5,518 nucleotides of DNA from Gammaproteobacteria bacterium. Its GTDB lineage: Bacteria > Pseudomonadota > Gammaproteobacteria > Pseudomonadales > Azotimanducaceae. Position numbers and translations under genes: made by a program. The notes below the pieces were generated by a model. That model worked only from the letters and a program-made list of their open reading frames with translations, did no database searches and was not told where the DNA came from. This document shows positions 5,308-5,518 of this stretch, one piece after another. The stretch is from the NCBI GenBank assembly GCA_002712135.1, contig PASO01000023.1, positions 47,009 to 52,526 of the forward strand, written 5' to 3'. Position 1 is the first letter of the stretch. Every line of letters begins with the position of its first letter.

Positions 5308-5334
5308 GACATTAGCACGAGACCTTTATATTGC

Positions 5335-5378
5335 AAATCCAACATGATAAGAACCATGAACTAATATGGATTTCATGG
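5335..5378 (+). repeat. Two mutually exclusive hairpins before the kinase gene
   Basis: AAATCCA (5335-5341) pairs with TGGATTT (5367-5373), and CCATGAA (5354-5360) pairs with TTCATGG (5372-5378). The right arms overlap by two bases and the second left arm lies in the first loop, so both cannot form together. They lie upstream of the kinase ribosome site. With 7-bp arms, chance is possible. Confidence 0.25.
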
Positions 5379-5393
5379 ATGTGTAATGTCGAC

Positions 5394-5398
5394 AAGGG
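5394..5398 (+). promoter_or_regulatory. Ribosome binding site of the PfkB-like kinase
   Basis: AAGGG lies 7 bases before the ATG at 5406. An in-frame TAA at 5400-5402 excludes any earlier start in this frame. Confidence 0.65.
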
Positions 5399-5405
5399 TT
5401 AACGA

Positions 5406-5518
5406 ATGAGTGCGACGAGGCCCTGGGTCCTGGTATGCGGTAGTATCGCTGTTGATTTTGTCGGTAAATACGATGGATCCTTTGAGAATTACCAGGACTG
5501 CTATGAGATAAATGCTAG
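5406..5518 (+). CDS. PfkB-family carbohydrate or nucleoside kinase, N-terminus only
   Basis: The frame runs from ATG 5406 without a stop to the window end, 37 complete codons and a partial one. The protein begins MSATRPWVLVCGSIAVDFVG and continues with KYDGSFENYQDCYEINA. The pattern hydrophobic-x-x-CGS-I/L-A-x-D near the N-terminus, followed by a short F/Y-x-G-x-F segment, is that of adenosine-kinase-like PfkB kinases, which transfer phosphate from ATP to sugars or nucleosides in the cytoplasm. The usual form in close relatives is CGS-x-A-F/Y-D-T-I; here it is CGSIAVDFV. Substrate cannot be told, since the ATP and substrate motifs lie beyond the window. The ATG has a good ribosome site and an in-frame stop just upstream. 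It is divergent from ribE across about 180 bases containing inverted repeats. Confidence 0.7.
   Translation, partial: MSATRPWVLVCGSIAVDFVGKYDGSFENYQDCYEINA

Noticed and set aside
5300..5318. Second sigma-54-like element before the kinase (TTGGCGGACATTAGCA)
   Set aside because: GG and GC are 9 bases apart instead of the required 10, and the rest of the -12 box does not match.
5238..5405. FMN riboswitch before ribE
   Set aside because: None of the conserved RFN-element segments are seen on the minus strand of this gap.

Overview
The window looks like a chromosomal piece of a gammaproteobacterium-like organism, with moderate GC and compact housekeeping genes. Two signs support this by eye. The exonuclease III and riboflavin synthase fragments resemble the E. 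coli proteins closely, and one small gene carries a good match to a sigma-54 promoter. No transposase, integrase, CRISPR array, rRNA or convincing tRNA was seen. Species cannot be named from the sequence alone.

Layout. Positions 1-565 (+) hold the 3' two-thirds of xthA (exonuclease III). It converges on a YceI-family secreted protein (562-1131, -), and the two stop codons overlap. Next, on the minus strand, is an unrecognised 116-residue protein (1283-1633) with a strong ribosome binding site, a sigma-54-like promoter (1670-1686) and an upstream perfect palindrome (1787-1798). pyrF (orotidine 5'-phosphate decarboxylase, 1814-2629, -) starts with TTG. Its upstream region carries four copies of a TTATAG/CTATAA element. 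About 590 bases (2643-3229) then hold no gene I can support. cysS (cysteinyl-tRNA synthetase, 3230-4606, -) is complete in length and stays in one frame throughout, but codon 181 is TAG. ribE (riboflavin synthase, 4614-5228, -) lies 7 bases upstream of cysS and probably shares its transcript. A divergent PfkB-like sugar or nucleoside kinase begins at 5406 (+) and runs off the end.

The genes do not form one pathway: they cover DNA repair, an envelope lipocalin-like protein, pyrimidine synthesis, tRNA charging and riboflavin synthesis. The only clear transcription unit is ribE-cysS. I found no convincing new multi-gene system. The points most worth a second look are the in-frame amber codon in cysS, the sigma-54-type control region of the unknown small gene, the repeated elements before pyrF, and the nested inverted repeats between ribE and the kinase.
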